From contig RDZD01000033.1 of assembly GCA_004293815.1 (NCBI GenBank), forward strand, positions 1-45,793: a stretch of 45,793 nt of DNA, in the 5' to 3' direction. The stretch is from Cytophagales bacterium (GTDB taxonomy: Bacteria > Bacteroidota > Bacteroidia > Cytophagales > Bernardetiaceae). The notes under the pieces were generated by a model. That model was not told the DNA's origin, did no database searches, and was given only the letters and a program-made list of their open reading frames with translations. Made by a program: the position numbers and the translations under genes. This document shows, piece after piece, positions 44,907 through 45,793 of this stretch. The stretch's first letter is position 1. Each line of letters opens with the position of its first letter.

Positions 44907-45793
44907 ATGGTACTAAGCTGGAACGAAATAAAAGATAGAGCAATTAATTTCTCAAAAGAATGGGCTGACACTTCCAACGAAGAAGCAGACGCAAAACCAT
45001 TTTTAGTTGAGTTTTTTAACGTGTTTGGCATTAGCAGCAAAAGGGTTTCTACCTTCGAGCACCGAGTTAAAAAACTAGACGACAAAGACGGATACATTGA
45101 CTTGCTTTGGAAAAGCATGATTCTGGTAGAAATGAAGAGCAGAGGCAAAAACCTAGACCGCGCATACCAACAAGCCAAAGACTATCTCCACGGACTCAAA
45201 GAACATGAGCTTCCCAAGTACATTCTCGTTTCAGACTTTGAAAACTTCAGGCTCTATGACCTTGAAGAATCAAAGATTATTGAGTTTAAGCTCAATGAGC
45301 TGGTCAATAGCGTTCAGCATTTTGGCTACTTGCTCGGCTACCAAAAGAAAGTTTATAAAGAACAAGACCCTGCCAACATCAAAGCGGCTGAACTCATGGG
45401 CAAACTCCATGACAGATTGGAAGAGATTGGCTATACGGGACACCCACTAGAAGTTTATTTGGTGCGTTTGCTCTTCTGCTTGTTTGCCGAAGACACCACC
45501 ATTTTTGATAAGCAGCAATTTCAGGAATACATAGAGCAGCGCACCAACACCGACGGAAGCGACCTTGCAGCTAAACTACAAGAGCTTTTTCAGGTGCTGA
45601 ACACGCCAAAGCAAAACCGTTTCAAAAACTTGGACGAGCAACTGGCAGACTTCCCCTACGTAAACGGAAAACTGTTTGAAGAAATCCTGCCTACGGCAAG
45701 TTTTGACGCAAAAATGCGACAAGCCTTGTTGAATTGCTGTTATATTGATTGGAGCAAAATTTCGCCTGCCATTTTTGGTTCTATGTTTCAAAG
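44907..45793 (+). CDS. MmeI-like type IIG restriction-modification enzyme, N-terminal part (3' end outside window)
   Basis: The frame from ATG 44907 runs 295 codons to the window edge without a stop. It starts MVLSWNEIKDRAINFSKEWA, followed by a PD-(D/E)xK-type nuclease core with Asp65 (GYIDLLWK) and Glu75-x-Lys77 (ILVEMKSRG), then ARG-x-x-A-Y-x-Q-A-like and KYILVSDFENFRLYDL segments. This is the N-terminal endonuclease domain and helical spacer of MmeI-type single-chain enzymes. In that family a DNA adenine methyltransferase domain and target-recognition domain lie downstream, outside this window. The enzyme would cut and methylate foreign DNA. Whether the methyltransferase part is intact cannot be judged. 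Confidence 0.88.
   Translation, partial: MVLSWNEIKDRAINFSKEWADTSNEEADAKPFLVEFFNVFGISSKRVSTFEHRVKKLDDKDGYIDLLWKSMILVEMKSRGKNLDRAYQQAKDYLHGLKEHELPKYILVSDFENFRLYDLEESKIIEFKLNELVNSVQHFGYLLGYQKKVYKEQDPANIKAAELMGKLHDRLEEIGYTGHPLEVYLVRLLFCLFAEDTTIFDKQQFQEYIEQRTNTDGSDLAAKLQELFQVLNTPKQNRFKNLDEQLADFPYVNGKLFEEILPTASFDAKMRQALLNCCYIDWSKISPAIFGSMFQ

Noticed and set aside
44864..45178. 104-codon minus-strand frame at the restriction gene start
   Set aside because: It is antisense to the MmeI-like nuclease domain, which has a coherent PD-(D/E)xK core on the plus strand.

Overview
The window looks like a low-GC chromosome segment from a Bacteroidota bacterium, probably of the Cytophagia or a related group. 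The supporting signs are promoters of the Bacteroidota type (TTTG near -33, TAnnTTTG near -7) ahead of several genes, almost no Shine-Dalgarno sequences, DUF2911, DUF6089-like and choice-of-anchor-L proteins, a multi-PAS hybrid kinase, TPR-SpoIIE phosphatases, and a Kdp cluster with the layout typical of this phylum. No rRNA, tRNA, CRISPR array, insertion sequence or phage gene was seen.

Layout. Positions 1-2882 (minus strand) hold the N-terminal part of a large secreted adhesin-like protein with Ig-like repeats; its C-terminus lies outside the window. A 1751-residue cytoplasmic hybrid kinase (7 PAS, 2 GAF, HisKA, HATPase, receiver, Hpt) follows at 3167-8422. It is divergent from nrdB at 8878-9876, a eukaryote-like class Ia ribonucleotide reductase small subunit. 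From 10007 to 19908 there is a potassium-starvation cluster: a sigma-54-type response regulator, a 27-residue membrane peptide, kdpF, kdpA, kdpB, kdpC, an outer-membrane porin, a KdpD sensor module without kinase, and a separate membrane histidine kinase. Together they would form a high-affinity K+ pump with its own outer-membrane pore and a split sensing system.

Positions 20139-25406 carry two convergent paralogues with the order signal peptide, TPR, coiled coil, transmembrane helix and SpoIIE/PP2C phosphatase. Next is a mostly housekeeping stretch: SpoU rRNA/tRNA methyltransferase, an outer-membrane barrel protein, acyl-CoA dehydrogenase, shikimate kinase, an unknown exported protein, polysaccharide deacetylase, an exported TPR-CHAT peptidase, a DUF2911 protein, HtpG, an FMN reductase-like flavoprotein, a glycine-rich small membrane protein, ribosomal protein bS21 and an exported M16 zinc peptidase. 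The window ends with an unusual double AAA+ ATPase carrying a duplicated beta-rich N-terminal module (42153-44831) and the first 295 codons of an MmeI-like type IIG restriction-modification enzyme (44907 to the end), which may mark the edge of a defence region.

Transcription units are well separated. Strong hairpins lie at 11373, 27673, 29169, 35591, 38943 and 41976. Bacteroidota promoters at 20065, 25454, 27811, 30891/30931, 34602 and 38667 fix several start codons. The candidates most worth following up are the kdp-linked micropeptide, the split KdpD wiring with a sigma-54 regulator, and the double-AAA+ protein beside the restriction gene.
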